A DNA stretch of 39,503 nt from Lentibacillus kapialis (lineage in GTDB: Bacteria; Bacillota; Bacilli; Bacillales; Amphibacillaceae). Under the pieces are notes generated by a model. The model was not told the DNA's origin. It ran no database searches and saw only the letters and a list, made by a program, of their open reading frames with translations. A program made the position numbers and the translations under genes. The stretch is from assembly GCF_014646635.1 (NCBI RefSeq), contig NZ_BMNQ01000032.1, positions 1 through 39,503 of the forward strand. The letters are read 5' to 3'. The first letter of the stretch is position 1. Each line of letters opens with the position of its first letter. Positions 8,784-16,986 of the stretch are shown in pieces.

Positions 8784-8979
8784 TTGGCGAATCCTCATTC
8801 CGCTATGTGCTTCATTTGAAGCTTTTCAAACACGTTAGCGGATCTTGATTCCGCTATTTCCCCTTTTCACCCTTGTTTCACCCCATTTTCACCCGATTAA
8901 CGGAATGAGGATTCATAATAACCCTAAATAGGATGATTTTTGTCTGAATAGCGGAATGAGGATCCGTTCAATTCGGAAA
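8784..8979. repeat. Dispersed palindromic intergenic repeat, copy A
   Basis: This fills the gene-free stretch 8680-9123. GAATCCTCATTCCG (8789-8802) is the exact reverse complement of CGGAATGAGGATTC (8901-8914), enclosing a further TAGCGGATCTTGATTCCGCT arm. The order of elements down to CTAAATAGG (about 8924-8932) is repeated at 39172-39319. One more outward arm, AGCGGAATGAGGATCCG, is at 8950-8966. No open reading frame is evident. It looks like a non-coding, multi-copy, hairpin-forming element. Confidence 0.75.
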
Positions 8980-8995
8980 ATCCATGGAAGGAAAG

Positions 8996-9028
8996 AAAAA
9001 AACCAGGCAGTACTGTGCCCGGTTTTTT
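8996..9028. terminator. Rho-independent terminator after the tct-prpD island
   Basis: AACCAGGCA (9001-9009) pairs with TGCCCGGTT (9016-9024), with one A-C mismatch. It is flanked by an A-run and a T-run, so it is potentially bidirectional. It ends the operon beginning at tctC or at the kinase. It closely resembles the terminator at 171-203. Confidence 0.8.
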
Positions 9029-9123
9029 CATTTATCTTCAAAAAACGACGCCACTCTATGATAAAATAAACGTATGTGCGTAGAGAAATAGACGCTGATT
9101 ATTGACAGGGGAGTGGAATAGCG

Positions 9124-10317
9124 TTGGACAAACAAGACATCGCCAATATCCGTAAACAATTCAAAGTAGATAATGATTTATTGACCATACACGACATTTT
9201 CAATGTGTACATTATGAAAGAATCGAGTGATATTTACCATCACCAGAATATGCCATTTGACATGTTGGAAGAGGAGCAGCAAGAGTTGTTTCTGGACAAC
9301 TTTAAAAAAGTGCTTTCTGGTCAACAGGATGAAAAATTATTTGAATTAAAGTTTCAGCGTGATGCCGAAAACAAGAGCCAGCTTATTCTTCATCAAGGCC
9401 TATTAAGTAATGATACAGAAGAATGGAAAGGGCATATGCTTCAGCTCGTCGAAAAATTACTGAAGGACAAACAATACGAAATGGATGTAGTTGTAACCTT
9501 TATTCGAGGAGAATATAAGAAACCGATGAAGAACATGAGTGATGAGGCGGGAGAAAGCGAACGTGATACCGTTTATTCGCATCCCTTTATTTTGTGCAGT
9601 ATGAATAAAACGCAGGATCCAAAGAAAGAATTGCTATTTGATTATGTGGAAAAGACGTTTAAGTATAATATTGTCGTTGACCCAATCATTAATTTGAAAG
9701 CGCCAATCTCAGGATTTTTATTTCCTTCAATCACGGATAATGCTGCGGACGTCAACCATGTGCTCTATTCAGCAGGGAAAAAGAATGAACCGGATTACCA
9801 TTTTATTGAAGACGTCTTGAATGCGGAAGAAGTCATGACAGCAGCACAGGACAAATTAGTTTTTGAAGAAATTGTGAAAAACGTAGCCGGCGACCAACCA
9901 ATCAATACTTCCACACTTTCGAATGTATATGATGAGATTCATCGGGTCACAGAGGAAAGTGAGGCGGAAGAGAGGCCGACATTGGACTATAAAGATGTCG
10001 AACAGGTTTTAACAACGAGCGGAATAGAAGATGTTAATACCGAAAAGGTGGAGTCGGCTTTTAAAACGGTGATTGATGATGAAAGCTATGCGTTTAAAGC
10101 GACCAACATCGTACCGAAATATGATTCAAAATCGATTAAAATAGAGACGAAAATAGCGAATATCGCCATCAGTCCACAAGATTTGCGATATGTTCGCCAA
10201 GTCCACTTTGGTGGGAAACATTATTTAATGATGGAAGTGGAAGAAAATACGGTGATTGAGGGCTTTGAAATGATCCCGGAGGCTTTGGTTCAAAAGGCGC
10301 CGGAGGATGAAGAATAA
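9124..10317 (+). CDS. DUF4317 family protein of unknown function
   Basis: Soluble protein of 397 residues without signal peptide or membrane helices. I recognise the conserved start (KQDIANIRKQFKVDNDLLTI, then FNVYIMKESSDIYHH) as the DUF4317 family found in Firmicutes. No catalytic motif is apparent, and the second half is rich in acidic and charged residues (SEAEERPTLD), suggesting a cytoplasmic scaffold or accessory role, but no function is known to me. It starts with TTG at 9124 behind GGGGAG. It stands alone: a terminator precedes it and about 125 bp separate it from the next gene, whose own -10-like TATAAT is at 10362-10367. Confidence 0.8.
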   Translation: MDKQDIANIRKQFKVDNDLLTIHDIFNVYIMKESSDIYHHQNMPFDMLEEEQQELFLDNFKKVLSGQQDEKLFELKFQRDAENKSQLILHQGLLSNDTEEWKGHMLQLVEKLLKDKQYEMDVVVTFIRGEYKKPMKNMSDEAGESERDTVYSHPFILCSMNKTQDPKKELLFDYVEKTFKYNIVVDPIINLKAPISGFLFPSITDNAADVNHVLYSAGKKNEPDYHFIEDVLNAEEVMTAAQDKLVFEEIVKNVAGDQPINTSTLSNVYDEIHRVTEESEAEERPTLDYKDVEQVLTTSGIEDVNTEKVESAFKTVIDDESYAFKATNIVPKYDSKSIKIETKIANIAISPQDLRYVRQVHFGGKHYLMMEVEENTVIEGFEMIPEALVQKAPEDEE

Positions 10318-10443
10318 AATGATGAACGGGAATATTCGTCTGTATTCAGAAGTTTTTAGAGTATAATAGTTCAAAACCTATCAATTGGTTGATTCAATAG
10401 GGATATAAATCACCGAATATATCGAATGAAGGAGAGAACGGAC

Positions 10444-11394
10444 GTGCAAAGCCAAAACCACACAAGCGTTATATTAGATTGCGATCCCGGGCACGATGAT
10501 GCAATATCGATTATTCTGGCGGCTTCAAAGATAAGCCCTCTCGAGATAGAGGCAATTACAACCGTTGCGGGGAATGTCGATGTTGAGAGAAATACATTAA
10601 ATGCGCTCAGAGTATGTGATATCGCGGGGCTAACAGATGTCCCTGTTGCTCAGGGCTCGTCGAAGCCGCTTTTGAAAAAAATGGAAGTAGCTGAGGAAAT
10701 TCATGGCGAAACGGGGCTGGAAGGTCCGGCACTTCCGGATGAACCAAGTAAACAAGCCGTCGATCAGCATGCGGTTGATATGATCATTGATAAAGTGATG
10801 GCATCGGATGGTGATATAACATTAGTTCCGACAGGGCCGTTAACAAATATTGCCCTGGCAATGATTCGTGAACCAGCTATTATCCCGAAAATCAACAAAA
10901 TCGTTTTAATGGGAGGTGGAACGTTCGGTAATTGGACGCCGGCTGCTGAATTCAATATTTATGTAGATGCTGAAGCGGCTAAAATAGTCTTTGAGAGCGG
11001 TGTACCCATTACGATGTTTGGTTTAGATGTGACACATCAGGCATTGGCGACACAGGAAACGGTTAATAGGCTATCTGCTATCGATCACCCGGTGTCACAT
11101 TTTGTTGTGGATTTGTTGAAATTTTTTATCAGGACTAATCAGGATGTGTTTGGCATGGATGGCGGTCCCATTCATGATGCATGTACGGTGGCATACTTGA
11201 TTGACCCTTCCATTTTTGATGTTCACTATGTACACGTGGCTATTGAAACCAGAGGTGAATTCACGTACGGTATGACATGTGTCGATACACGCGGTGTCAC
11301 CAACCGGGAGCCAAACGTAAACGTTGCCTATCAATTAGATCATCATAGATTTTGGAATTTGTTTGAAAAGGCATTGAAATCTTATTCGGGGTAG
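10444..11394 (+). CDS. Inosine-uridine type nucleoside hydrolase
   Basis: Hydrolyses the N-glycosidic bond of ribonucleosides to give free base and ribose. The calcium-binding signature DCDPGHDDA is at residues 12-20; further family marks are TTVAGNV (about 40-46), the GGG-containing LMGGGTFGN block, AEFNIYVDAEAA, and GGPIHDACTVAY, which supplies the late active-site His/Asp pair. GTG at 10444 is chosen because AAGGAGAG lies 7 nt upstream; an ATG at 10426 overlaps the region before that site. At 316 residues the length is typical. The motif pattern suggests a pyrimidine- or broad-specificity RihA/RihB-like enzyme, but specificity cannot be settled. No base transporter or ribokinase is adjacent. 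Confidence 0.88.
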   Translation: MQSQNHTSVILDCDPGHDDAISIILAASKISPLEIEAITTVAGNVDVERNTLNALRVCDIAGLTDVPVAQGSSKPLLKKMEVAEEIHGETGLEGPALPDEPSKQAVDQHAVDMIIDKVMASDGDITLVPTGPLTNIALAMIREPAIIPKINKIVLMGGGTFGNWTPAAEFNIYVDAEAAKIVFESGVPITMFGLDVTHQALATQETVNRLSAIDHPVSHFVVDLLKFFIRTNQDVFGMDGGPIHDACTVAYLIDPSIFDVHYVHVAIETRGEFTYGMTCVDTRGVTNREPNVNVAYQLDHHRFWNLFEKALKSYSG

Positions 11395-11504
11395 AGGAAC
11401 GCCGGACCTGTAGGTGTTATCTCTCCTATTGAAATCCAGGATGAGCCGTCTTTGTTCTAACGTCAGAAAGTATAAATGATGGGTGACCTTATAAGAAACG
11501 AACA

Positions 11505-11585
11505 TGGCTACGCCTTCTCGTAGCCACCATCTACCATGAAAAAGCTTCGGCATTCGCTATAAGGCGAGGCGAATACCAAGTTTTT
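11505..11585 (+). terminator. Two consecutive hairpins ending in a T-run after the nucleoside hydrolase
   Basis: TGGCTACG (11505-11512) pairs exactly with CGTAGCCA (11519-11526). Then CTTCGGCATTCGC (11545-11557) pairs imperfectly with GCGAATACCAAG (11569-11580), directly followed by TTTTT. The second hairpin has the look of an intrinsic terminator. The first may be a separate structure or a regulatory element for the downstream heme-sensing genes. Confidence 0.65.
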
Positions 11586-11613
11586 CTAATGCTGTTAAAG
11601 AGGTGTTGTGACA

Positions 11614-12309
11614 ATGGTTACGATTTTGATTGTTGATGATGACCCGCATATTCGTGAACTGCTGCGTTTTTATTTGCAGAAGGAAGCGTATAAGATACTT
11701 GAAGCTTCAGACGGGGCGGAGGCATCCGCTGTTTTGGAGTCGGATCATGTGCAACTGGCGATTGTGGATATTATGATGCCGTATGTGGATGGATATCAAT
11801 TGTGCGAGGAAATTCGGGAAGATTACGATATCCCTGTTATGATGGTGACCGCTAAAGGTGACATCACGGATAAAGAGAAAGGTTTCAGCGCCGGAACAGA
11901 CGATTATCTTGTCAAACCCTTCGAACCCAAAGAGGTCTTGTACCGGATCAAAGCACTGCTGAGACGGTTTAACATTGCGGGTGAGGATGCCATACAGATC
12001 GGCAGTACCGTGATTAATCGCAAAAATTATGAAGTCACGGCAAATGGAAAAACCATGATTCTTCCATTAAAAGAATTTGAACTGCTGGCACAATTAGCCA
12101 GTTTTCCTGATCGGATTTTCACCCGTGAGGAGCTGATTGAACGTGTATGGGGCAATGACTTTGATGGCTTTGACCGTACAATCGATGTTCATGTTAAACG
12201 GCTGCGCGAGCGCTTTGCCAAAAACGGGGAAGATTTCATGATTCAGACGGTCCGGGGCAAAGGATATAAACTGGTAGTTGCCAATCAGCATCATGGGGGT
12301 ATGGAATAA
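11614..12309 (+). CDS. hssR: HssR-like heme response regulator (OmpR/PhoB family)
   Basis: Response regulator expected to activate hrtBA when heme accumulates. The receiver domain has DDD at 8-10, phospho-acceptor D52 in AIVDIMMP, and the late Lys in VKPFEP. A winged-helix domain (about 125-228) has LPLKEFELL, IFTREELIERVWG and the TVRGKGYKL end. The blocks DYDIPVMMVTAK and GTDDYLVKPFE, and the total length, resemble HssR of Staphylococcus and Bacillus. ATG 11614 is 8 nt after AAAGAGGTG; a GTG at 11608 would sit only 2 nt from it. The stop overlaps the kinase start (TAATG). Assignment is strengthened by the kinase and transporter that follow. Confidence 0.85.
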   Translation: MVTILIVDDDPHIRELLRFYLQKEAYKILEASDGAEASAVLESDHVQLAIVDIMMPYVDGYQLCEEIREDYDIPVMMVTAKGDITDKEKGFSAGTDDYLVKPFEPKEVLYRIKALLRRFNIAGEDAIQIGSTVINRKNYEVTANGKTMILPLKEFELLAQLASFPDRIFTREELIERVWGNDFDGFDRTIDVHVKRLRERFAKNGEDFMIQTVRGKGYKLVVANQHHGGME

Positions 12310-13694
12310 TGCGGACGTTGTATACCCGGATTATTGTCATTACAATGCTGATTATGATTTTGAGCGGTATTGTTGCTTTTTGCGTGACGAATGGTTATTA
12401 TCAATTTTATTTGAAACCGGCAAATGATGAAAAAGTGACTGGCATTGCACGTGACATTGTCACTATCTATGAAAAGAATGAATCACAAACGGTCGAACAG
12501 TATCTGACTGATATGACTGAATTAGGCTACCAGTTTTATTTAGCTGATGGATCCGGGAATACACAGTCATTTGGTAAACCCTTTGACGCAACAGACATTC
12601 AATTCGATACGATCAAACAGGTCTTGAATGGCGGTACTTATCACGGGATTGCAAAATACCCATGGCGTCCGTTCATAACCGGTTTTTTTGACAATAAGCT
12701 GCAGAATACCATTGGTGTACCGATCAGTGCCAATGATGGGGATCAATACGCTTTGTTTCTGAGGCAGAATACACAGCAGCAGTTTGGTGAAATGCGCGCT
12801 TTTTTAGCGGTCATGCTGGTGCTGATGATTGTGTTCAGCTTTTTAATGGTACTCATCAGCACGCGTTTTCTAATCAAGCCAATTGACAAGCTGACTGCTG
12901 CCACACGGAAGATTTCCGCCGGTAATTACCATATTAAACTGAATGTCATCCGGCGTGATGAAATCGGCAGGCTCGCCCGTGATTTTCAGCAAATGAGTAA
13001 TCATCTTGAACAAACGGAGGAAAAGCGGCAGGAGTTCGTCTCAAACGTGTCACATGAAATCCAGTCACCATTGTCGTCTATTCAAGGGTTTTCCCAGGCG
13101 TTGCGCGAAGAGGATATGACTGTCGAGGAACGCAAGCGGTATCTTTCCATTATCGAAAACGAAAGCCGGCGTCTGTCACAACTAAGCCGGCAGCTTCTCA
13201 CGCTTTCCTCCCTTGATGATGATGCGAAAGCACATGAAAAAACTCCTATTCAGCTGCATGAACAGTTGAAAGATGTTATCGCAGCTTCCGAATGGCTTTG
13301 GCGTGAGAAGGAAATGGCAGTTGAACTCGGCAACGTGTCTGAAGTCATTTACGGATATCCTAAACTGCTGCATCAGGTCTGGACGAACTTGCTGGCGAAT
13401 GCGATCCGATACTCCGAATCCGGAGGTGCTGTTGAAATCAGTGCAAACTCGGATAAAAATACAGTAACCGTCACGGTGGAAGATAACGGCATCGGTATCA
13501 ATGAAACGGATATTCCCCATCTGTTCGAACGGTTTTATAAGGTCGATAAAGCACGGACCAGAACCGAAAAAAGCACAGGTCTTGGATTATCAATCGTCAA
13601 AAAAATAATCGAATTACACGGCGGCACGATTACGGTAGAAAGCAAACCGCTTGAGGGTTCTCAATTTCATGTGACACTGCCGAAAGCGTCATAA
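12309..13694 (+). CDS. hssS: HssS-like heme-sensing histidine kinase
   Basis: Membrane kinase partner of HssR. Two helices (about 8-28 and 163-186) bracket an extracytoplasmic sensor that carries the HssS-type blocks YHGI (111-114) and PFITGFFDN (121-129) followed by NTIGVPI. Then come HAMP (about 187-240), the phospho-acceptor H249 in NVSHEIQSPL, N-box LLANAIRYS, G1 EDNGIGI and G2 GLGLSIV. The H-box reads HEIQSP instead of the common HEIKTP/HELRTP, a mild variant. The length of 461 matches HssS. It is translationally coupled to the regulator by a one-base overlap. Confidence 0.85.
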   Translation: MRTLYTRIIVITMLIMILSGIVAFCVTNGYYQFYLKPANDEKVTGIARDIVTIYEKNESQTVEQYLTDMTELGYQFYLADGSGNTQSFGKPFDATDIQFDTIKQVLNGGTYHGIAKYPWRPFITGFFDNKLQNTIGVPISANDGDQYALFLRQNTQQQFGEMRAFLAVMLVLMIVFSFLMVLISTRFLIKPIDKLTAATRKISAGNYHIKLNVIRRDEIGRLARDFQQMSNHLEQTEEKRQEFVSNVSHEIQSPLSSIQGFSQALREEDMTVEERKRYLSIIENESRRLSQLSRQLLTLSSLDDDAKAHEKTPIQLHEQLKDVIAASEWLWREKEMAVELGNVSEVIYGYPKLLHQVWTNLLANAIRYSESGGAVEISANSDKNTVTVTVEDNGIGINETDIPHLFERFYKVDKARTRTEKSTGLGLSIVKKIIELHGGTITVESKPLEGSQFHVTLPKAS

Positions 13695-13697
13695 ATC

Positions 13698-13717
13698 GTT
13701 CATTCTCTATTCATATT
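13698..13717 (+). promoter_or_regulatory. HssR-box-like direct repeat upstream of hrtBA
   Basis: GTTCATTCT, a 2-nt gap, then ATTCATATT gives two 9-mers at an 11-nt period. This corresponds to the direct repeat GTTCATATT-N2-GTTCATATT known upstream of staphylococcal hrtAB. It lies 47 bp before hrtB, in a 70-bp gap between hssS and hrtB. The spacing and half-site match are visible in the sequence; binding by HssR is inferred. Confidence 0.7.
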
Positions 13718-13764
13718 CCTTCGTTAAACTAAACATTGGATATGAAAGGGAGTGAACGATTGTT

Positions 13765-14814
13765 ATGTTCTTAGCTATAAGAGAATTACTTCATACGAAA
13801 TTGCGTTATATTTTAATTGGTTTCATCATGGTTCTGGTAGCTATGCTGATTTTCATCATTTCTGGGCTTGCGAATGGATTGTCTGCGGACAATGCGTCGT
13901 CGATTCAAGATATGCAAGCTGACCGGCTTGTTATTGAAAAAGACGCGGATCAGCAGCTGACGAAATCAATTTTACCGGAATCAGCTCTCAGTGAGGTGGA
14001 ACAAGCAGAAGGTGTAACAGAAGCTGTTCCACTGACGGTTCACATGTCCGGTATTTCTAAGGAAGGGTCGGAGCAGCAACATGATGTTGCGGTGTTTGGT
14101 ACTGATTTGCAGGGGATGCTTGTACCTGAGGCGATTCAAGGCAAACAGCCAGCTGATGCCAGTGACGTCATAGCTGATGAATCACTACAGCAGGAAGGTA
14201 TGGCGATTGGGGATACCTTAACATTCAGCGGTGACAATACAGCCTACACCATTACAGGATTCGCTGAAAATCAACGATTCAGTCATACCCCTGTTATCTA
14301 TAGGGATTTGCATCATGATAAGATGACAGCTGTTGCCATCCAGACAGATGGTGATACAGGTGTTAATCTGAATGAATCTTACGATGTTTTGTCGAAAGAT
14401 GACGTCCTGCAGGGGATACCGAGTTACGCACAGGAGCAGGCATCACTGGATATGATGATTGTATTTCTATTCGTGATTGCTGCGTTTGTTTTGGCAGTAT
14501 TTTTCTATGTCATTACCATGCAGAAGAAGTCACAATTTGGGATTTTAAAAGCATTAGGAGTCGAGACGTCGTATATTATCCGTAATCTGTTGTTCCAAAT
14601 GGTTGCTATTTCCATTCTATGTATTGGGATTGCTATGGGTATCACGTACGGTATCAAGCTGATTCTTCCTGAAGATATGCCATTTATGATGGAAACGACA
14701 AATATGGTGTGGGTTTCAGGTTTGTTGTTGGTTGTATCGGTACTGGGATCATTGATATCACTATTCCAGGTTGTCAAAGTTGATCCAATCCAAGCAATAG
14801 AAGGGGGCGAATAA
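13765..14814 (+). CDS. hrtB: HrtB-like ABC transporter permease (heme efflux/detoxification)
   Basis: FtsX/MacB-type permease, 349 residues. It has one N-terminal helix (about 14-37), a large extracytoplasmic domain (about 40-225) and three C-terminal helices (about 230-252, 275-297, 313-336). The N-terminus (FIISGLANGLSADN, then IQDMQADRLVIEKDADQQ) has the characteristic HrtB pattern of ISGLA-GL and a VLEKD-like stretch. The protein relieves toxicity of membrane-associated heme with the HrtA ATPase. It ends two bases before hrtA. The ribosome site AAAGGGA is about 13 nt from the ATG, longer than ideal. It belongs to the same regulon unit as HssRS, separated from it by its own regulated promoter region. 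Confidence 0.85.
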   Translation: MFLAIRELLHTKLRYILIGFIMVLVAMLIFIISGLANGLSADNASSIQDMQADRLVIEKDADQQLTKSILPESALSEVEQAEGVTEAVPLTVHMSGISKEGSEQQHDVAVFGTDLQGMLVPEAIQGKQPADASDVIADESLQQEGMAIGDTLTFSGDNTAYTITGFAENQRFSHTPVIYRDLHHDKMTAVAIQTDGDTGVNLNESYDVLSKDDVLQGIPSYAQEQASLDMMIVFLFVIAAFVLAVFFYVITMQKKSQFGILKALGVETSYIIRNLLFQMVAISILCIGIAMGITYGIKLILPEDMPFMMETTNMVWVSGLLLVVSVLGSLISLFQVVKVDPIQAIEGGE

Positions 14815-14816
14815 TC

Positions 14817-15494
14817 ATGTCGTTGACCATGGATCATGTCACAAAAGTTTTCAAGGATGGACCAAATGAATTTAAAGCACTGGATAATGTGTCGATGGAA
14901 GTGAACGAAGGCGAGTTTGTTGCTGTTATCGGTCCATCAGGGTCCGGTAAAAGCACCTTTTTATCAACAGCTGGTGCACTGTTGTCGCCAACCAGCGGAA
15001 CAATTAAAATAGATGGAGAAAATATAGCAGACTTATCTGATAACAAAAAAACAAAGCTGCGGTTGAATAAAATAGGGTTTGTATTCCAGACCGCTAATCT
15101 TGTTCCTTACCTGAATGTAACCGATCAACTGCGTGTCATTCATGTTGCCGCGAAAAATAATAATCGTACGGATGATGAAACGGCTCTGTTGAATCATTTC
15201 GGACTGGGCCACCGCACGAAGAATTTCCCGAGTGAGCTTTCCGGCGGTGAACGTCAGCGCGTGGCAATTGCTCGTGCCTTAGCCAACGACCCTGAACTTA
15301 TCCTGGCAGACGAGCCGACAGCAAGCCTCGATTCTAAGCGGGGCCGGGAAGTCGTTGAACTGTTATCAAATGAAATCCATAATCGTGGAAAAGCCGGTAT
15401 TATGGTAACCCATGACGAGCGTGTGCTAGATTTATGTGATCGTGTTTTAATGATTAAAGACGGTCGGCTGACAGAAGCTGAAGCCGTTCATTAA
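14817..15494 (+). CDS. hrtA: HrtA-like ABC transporter ATP-binding protein
   Basis: ATPase partner of HrtB, 225 residues. Walker A is GPSGSGKS (about 41-48), the Q-loop lies in FVFQTANLVPYL, the signature is LSGGERQR (about 140-147), Walker B is LILADEPT with its catalytic Glu, and the switch His is in VTHDERVL. The block NLVPYLNVTDQL is close to the SHLVPYLKV segment of HrtA. Upstream spacing of 2 nt from hrtB implies co-translation. Generic LolD/MacB-type ATPases share these motifs, so the assignment depends on the neighbouring hssRS and hrtB. Confidence 0.86.
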   Translation: MSLTMDHVTKVFKDGPNEFKALDNVSMEVNEGEFVAVIGPSGSGKSTFLSTAGALLSPTSGTIKIDGENIADLSDNKKTKLRLNKIGFVFQTANLVPYLNVTDQLRVIHVAAKNNNRTDDETALLNHFGLGHRTKNFPSELSGGERQRVAIARALANDPELILADEPTASLDSKRGREVVELLSNEIHNRGKAGIMVTHDERVLDLCDRVLMIKDGRLTEAEAVH

Positions 15495-15544
15495 CCTAAA
15501 GCAGGCTATCGTGTGACCAATTTATACAATTTAAATGTCAGATA

Positions 15545-15577
15545 ATGGAGCGGGACATATCTTTAGTCGCGCTCCAT
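15545..15577. terminator. Hairpin between convergent hrtA and germination operon
   Basis: ATGGAGCG (15545-15552) pairs with CGCTCCAT (15570-15577), extended inward by GAC/GTC with one mismatch. T-richness after it is weak, but its place between convergent genes suggests a bidirectional terminator. Confidence 0.5.
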
Positions 15578-15596
15578 GTTATATGATAAACAATCA

Positions 15597-16694
15597 TCAA
15601 TTATCGTTTTCGGCGGCTTTTTTTCGCATCATGGCCACAAGCAACAGCAGAACGGGCAGTACCAATTGAAACACTAGGGCATAAAATGGCCAAACAGTGC
15701 TTAAAAAATGAGACAATTCCTGCAGACTCGCAGCGACCCATGTGCTGAATATGATCAGTAACAACCCAATTGGAAACACGATTGGACGGTAATCTGATAA
15801 ATGCAGCCACTGGGCAGTTCCGATAACAATAGCATAATAGAAAACGGAAACTTTTATAAAAACGCCCACGACCCATATAGCCATCACAATCGACTCCACA
15901 TGCTGCAGAAAATCAGCGACATCAATGTAGCGTGCAGCACTCATCACAGGATAGGTGAACTTTGATGTTATATCGCCGAACAATAACAGAGAAAATAAGT
16001 TCGTAATGACCAATGTGATCATGACAGCCACAACCGATAACATCCCCCATGTCATTCTTTTTTCCTTTGTTCTTAAATACGGAAGCATAAAGATAATCAG
16101 AAAAAACTCCGTAAACCATTGTGAAGGGACGATTGCGCCTTTTATGGAAGGCGTGATCCCGTCATCCATGACCGGGAATATATTAGCGGGCCGAAGCTCC
16201 GGGAAAAGCAATAAAATGATGACAAGAAATAATGTCATAAAAACCGGAATAAAGATTTGCGCACTTCTTGCCATCACTTCCAATCCGCCCCGAACAGATA
16301 ATGCACAAACAAAAGCCATGCTTCCCGTGATCACGATAATGGGTGTAGACGGCAGGAAATTACCGACGACAAATTCACCATACTCCCTTAATACAACGCC
16401 GTTTGTATGCAATAAATAAAACAACAGCCCCAATCCAACTATTTTCCCCGGAATAAAGCCAATGATCTTCCCGCTATATTGCATAATCGTCAGTTCGGGA
16501 TAATGATTGTGTAATAAAAGGGCAATATAGACCGTAAGAAAACCCGCCAAAGAAGCCCATATGGGTGACAGCCACATATCCTGCTCGGCAAATTTCCCCG
16601 ATATGGCCGGCACAAGGAGAATGGCTGTTGCTATAATGGTTGGATAAAGCAAGATTGCCATTTGCAATCCACTGATTTTTCCCCTTTCCATCAT
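15597..16694 (-). CDS. GerAB/GerKB-family germinant receptor permease subunit, second copy
   Basis: Spore inner-membrane protein of the APC-superfamily GerAB/GerKB family, about 10 helices, thought to bind the germinant. It is 365 residues if started at ATG 16694, which has GAGGTG six nt upstream; ATG 16691 is equally near. Family marks are GKISGLQMAILLYPTI at the start, the RGGLEVMARSAQIF block near 145 and DVADFLQHVE near 265. It is very similar throughout to the B subunit at 18183-19283, so the two are recent paralogues. It is the last gene of the operon and follows the small D-type gene by 64 nt. A second B subunit can change germinant range in other receptors; that is inference here. Confidence 0.88.
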   Translation of the reverse strand: MMERGKISGLQMAILLYPTIIATAILLVPAISGKFAEQDMWLSPIWASLAGFLTVYIALLLHNHYPELTIMQYSGKIIGFIPGKIVGLGLLFYLLHTNGVVLREYGEFVVGNFLPSTPIIVITGSMAFVCALSVRGGLEVMARSAQIFIPVFMTLFLVIILLLFPELRPANIFPVMDDGITPSIKGAIVPSQWFTEFFLIIFMLPYLRTKEKRMTWGMLSVVAVMITLVITNLFSLLLFGDITSKFTYPVMSAARYIDVADFLQHVESIVMAIWVVGVFIKVSVFYYAIVIGTAQWLHLSDYRPIVFPIGLLLIIFSTWVAASLQELSHFLSTVWPFYALVFQLVLPVLLLLVAMMRKKAAENDN

Positions 16695-16758
16695 TATGCT
16701 CACCTCACACACATAGGTTTACATCCTTTTTCTGTATCAGAAACAAGTGGAACTAAAG

Positions 16759-16986
16759 TTATTTCTCCAACAGTTTCCCGAATGGTTTGAAAAGGCTGTC
16801 GACTAATTGGGTAGGCCCTGGCATGTCAGGAAAATAAACGAGCAGAACGGCCAGAACGACGCTGCCCATGGTTAATACGGCAAACGCTTTTCGTTCTTTT
16901 TTTTGATTTTTGTTCATCTTCGGCCATTCATACAATGTGATAAGAACAGCTATAACAACAATCCCGAGAACCATTGCCCATTTCAT
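16759..16986 (-). CDS. Small two-helix membrane protein, candidate germinant-receptor D subunit
   Basis: The protein has 75 residues with two predicted membrane helices (about 2-19 and 35-54), separated by a lysine-rich loop (KMNKNQKKERK) and followed by a short amphipathic tail. The ATG overlaps the stop of the C-subunit gene as ATGA (16983-16986), so translation is coupled. Some Bacillus germinant receptors have a small two-helix fourth subunit, GerD-like (for example GerKD or GerUD), that modulates receptor function. Size, topology and place fit, although sequence identity could not be tested. It should not be confused with the unrelated lipoprotein GerD. Confidence 0.7.
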   Translation of the reverse strand: MKWAMVLGIVVIAVLITLYEWPKMNKNQKKERKAFAVLTMGSVVLAVLLVYFPDMPGPTQLVDSLFKPFGKLLEK

